DNA from: Mycoavidus cysteinexigens_B
GTDB lineage: Bacteria; Pseudomonadota; Gammaproteobacteria; Burkholderiales; Burkholderiaceae
Direction of reading: 5' to 3'
NCBI GenBank assembly: GCA_031963465.1
Contig: JASSUG010000008.1
Coordinates: forward strand, 78,144 to 142,143
Length of the DNA: 64,000 nucleotides
Shown here: positions 62,531-64,000 of the stretch, piece by piece
Layout of the letters: every line of letters begins with the position of its first letter
How positions within the stretch are numbered: the stretch's first letter is position 1
Notes under the pieces: generated by a model
Told to the model about the DNA's origin: nothing
Databases searched by the model: none
The model's input: the letters and a program-made list of their open reading frames with translations, nothing else
Position numbers and translations under genes: made by a program

Positions 62531-64000
62531 TCACGCTACTTTTCTTTCTAGCGACCCTCTCTGTTTGAGTAGTTGCTCATTAACCTCGCTTAACCCTTGT
62601 ACGCCATCTATTAACGTATCCCCCACGTTTAATTCATCATGCCTAGAACTCCAGCAAAGTTTCACCTTATAGCCTTCCGCGTCTTTTTCGACCTTCCACT
62701 GACGCACCGACTGGTCAGCACTGCCACTCACTAAATACTGCCTGTTGCCCGTCGCTTTCCAGTCTACACTCAAGACTAAGTCTCTAAAACCTTGAATCAC
62801 GCTGAGACACTCGCCTGAAACGATATCCCACAGTCGCACCGTCTTGTCAGAACTTCCCGAAGCGATCTGCGCGCCGCTGGGCGAATACACCACGCTATTA
62901 ACAGTGGAGGTATGGCCCCTCAAGGTGAGGCCGGGCGCGCCGCTGGGCGAATACACCACGCTATTAACCCTGTCGGTATGGCCCCTCAAGGTGAGGCCGG
63001 GCGCACCGCTCTTCGCGTCCCACAGCCGCACCGTACTGTCCTCACTTCCCGAAGCGATCTGCGCGCTGCTGGGTGAATACACCACGCTATAAACAGCGTC
63101 GGGGCCCCTCAAGGTGAGGCCGGGCACACCGCTCTTCGCGTCCCACAGCCGCACCGTCTTATCATAACTTCCCGAAGCGATCTGCGCGCCGCTGGGCGAA
63201 TACACCACGCTACTAACCCAGGAGGTGTGGCCAATCAAGGTGAGGCCAGGCGCGCCGCTCTTCGCGTCCCACAGCCGCACCGTATTGTCATGACTTCCCG
63301 AAGCGATCTGCACGCCGCTGGGCGAATACACCACGCTACTCACAAAGTCAGTCAAGGTGAGGCCGGGCGCACCGCTCTTCGCGTCCCACAGTCGCACAGT
63401 ATTGTCCAAACTTCCCGAAGCGATCTGCGCGCCGCTGGGCGAATACACCACGCTATAAACCCTGTTGGTATGGCCAGTCAAGATGCGGCCGGGCGCGCCG
63501 CTCTTCGCGTCCCACAGCCGCACCGTATTATCCCTACTTCCCGAAGCGATCTGCGCGCCGCTGGGCGAATACACCACGCTATTAACAAAGGAGGTATGGC
63601 CCCTCAAGGTGAGAACGGGCGCGCCTCTCTTCGCGTCCCACAGCCGCACCGTATGGTCCTCACTTCCCGAAGCGATCTGCGCGCCGCTGGGCGAATACAC
63701 CACGCTATAAACCCTGTTGGTATGGCCAGTCAAGGTGCGGCCGGGCGCGCCGCTCTTCGCGTCCCATAGCCGCACCGTAGTGCGCGAACCTCCCGAAGCG
63801 ATCTGCAAACCGCTCGGCGAATACACCACGCTATGAACAGCGTCGGAGCCCCTCAAGGTGAGGCGGGGCGCGCCTCTCTTCGCGTCCCACAGCCGCACCG
63901 TCTTATCCCAACTTCCCGAAGCGATCTGCGCACCACTGGGCGAATACACCACGCTAGTAACACCCTGGGTATGGCCAATCAAGGTGTAGATTTTTGTCCA
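62531..64000 (-). CDS. WD40-repeat protein, N-terminal part outside the window
   Basis: The frame is open to the window edge, where it reads WTKIYTL, like the entry into the propeller of the NACHT protein (NWEKIYTLQGH). About eleven units of the type VVYSPSGAQIASGSWDKTVR are visible. Several blades have lost the GHT segment (TLTDFVSSV, RGSDAVHSV), and one is cut from SVVYSPSG to APGLTLRGHT. The tail GLSEVNEQLLKQRGS matches the other WD40 proteins. The N-terminal domain is not visible: NACHT is more likely than F-box because the blades resemble the NACHT protein. Confidence 0.75.
   Translation of the reverse strand, partial: WTKIYTLIGHTQGVTSVVYSPSGAQIASGSWDKTVRLWDAKRGAPRLTLRGSDAVHSVVYSPSGLQIASGGSRTTVRLWDAKSGAPGRTLTGHTNRVYSVVYSPSGAQIASGSEDHTVRLWDAKRGAPVLTLRGHTSFVNSVVYSPSGAQIASGSRDNTVRLWDAKSGAPGRILTGHTNRVYSVVYSPSGAQIASGSLDNTVRLWDAKSGAPGLTLTDFVSSVVYSPSGVQIASGSHDNTVRLWDAKSGAPGLTLIGHTSWVSSVVYSPSGAQIASGSYDKTVRLWDAKSGVPGLTLRGPDAVYSVVYSPSSAQIASGSEDSTVRLWDAKSGAPGLTLRGHTDRVNSVVYSPSGAPGLTLRGHTSTVNSVVYSPSGAQIASGSSDKTVRLWDIVSGECLSVIQGFRDLVLSVDWKATGNRQYLVSGSADQSVRQWKVEKDAEGYKVKLCWSSRHDELNVGDTLIDGVQGLSEVNEQLLKQRGSLERKVA

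Overview
The window looks like a chromosomal segment of a beta-proteobacterium of the Burkholderiaceae. The housekeeping proteins (rimP-nusA-infB-rbfA-truB, ThiC, RimO, RNase R, RlmB, RpiA, BamD, RluD, PgeF, PhaR) have the layout and motifs of that family. Base composition is lower in GC than free-living Burkholderia, and the accessory part is crowded with IS elements, gene fragments and long WD40-repeat proteins. That combination resembles reduced, fungus-associated lineages such as Mycoavidus or Glomeribacter. The genus-level placement is inference, not a search result.

Layout. (1) 1-3017: a Tat-type solute-binding protein and a secreted SH3/NlpC-P60 peptidase. (2) 3201-7722: a small accessory patch on the 3' side of a tRNA-Leu, with a helicase-nuclease fusion, a resolvase fragment and a probable orphan toxin-immunity pair. 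(3) 7723-30249: ordinary core genes: ahpC/ahpD, the rimP-nusA-infB-rbfA-truB operon, thiC, tRNA-fMet, serB, metC, rimO, rnr-rlmB, rpiA, bamD, rluD-pgeF, phaR and tRNA-Ser(CGA). (4) 30250 to the end: a tandem accessory region at the 3' end of tRNA-Ser. Partial copies of the tRNA 3' end recur at 54129-54191 and 61994-62019, as expected for successive integrations at one att site.

The tRNA-Ser region holds five WD40 proteins, all on the minus strand. Three (30725-33379, 36366-38996, 54662-57313) are close paralogues with an F-box-like N-terminus, a pentapeptide-repeat segment and WD40 repeats. One (48296-53692) is a 1798-residue NACHT ATPase with the same pentapeptide-WD40 C-terminal half. One (62531-64000) is cut by the window edge. 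Each of the four complete proteins has 14 WD40 units by my count (two seven-bladed propellers), and all five end in a similar tail. The F-box and NACHT proteins are therefore different N-terminal modules on one sensor scaffold.

These genes appear to be prophage cargo. At 41114-48090 lies a piece of a contractile-tailed prophage: baseplate, fibre, endolysin, holin, Rz and an embedded Rz1. The NACHT-WD40 gene follows, convergent with Rz1. Each other WD40 gene has a decayed copy of the Rz/Rz1 3' end at the same place, and fragments of a Burkholderia-type prophage integrase lie on the other side of two of them. The repeated unit is thus lysis cassette, convergent WD40 gene, integrase, att. The F-box/NACHT-WD40 set is the best candidate for an undescribed system, either effectors aimed at a eukaryotic host or prophage-borne defence/conflict proteins. 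A second candidate is an AT-rich cluster of three related repeat proteins of unknown function at 59200-61798.
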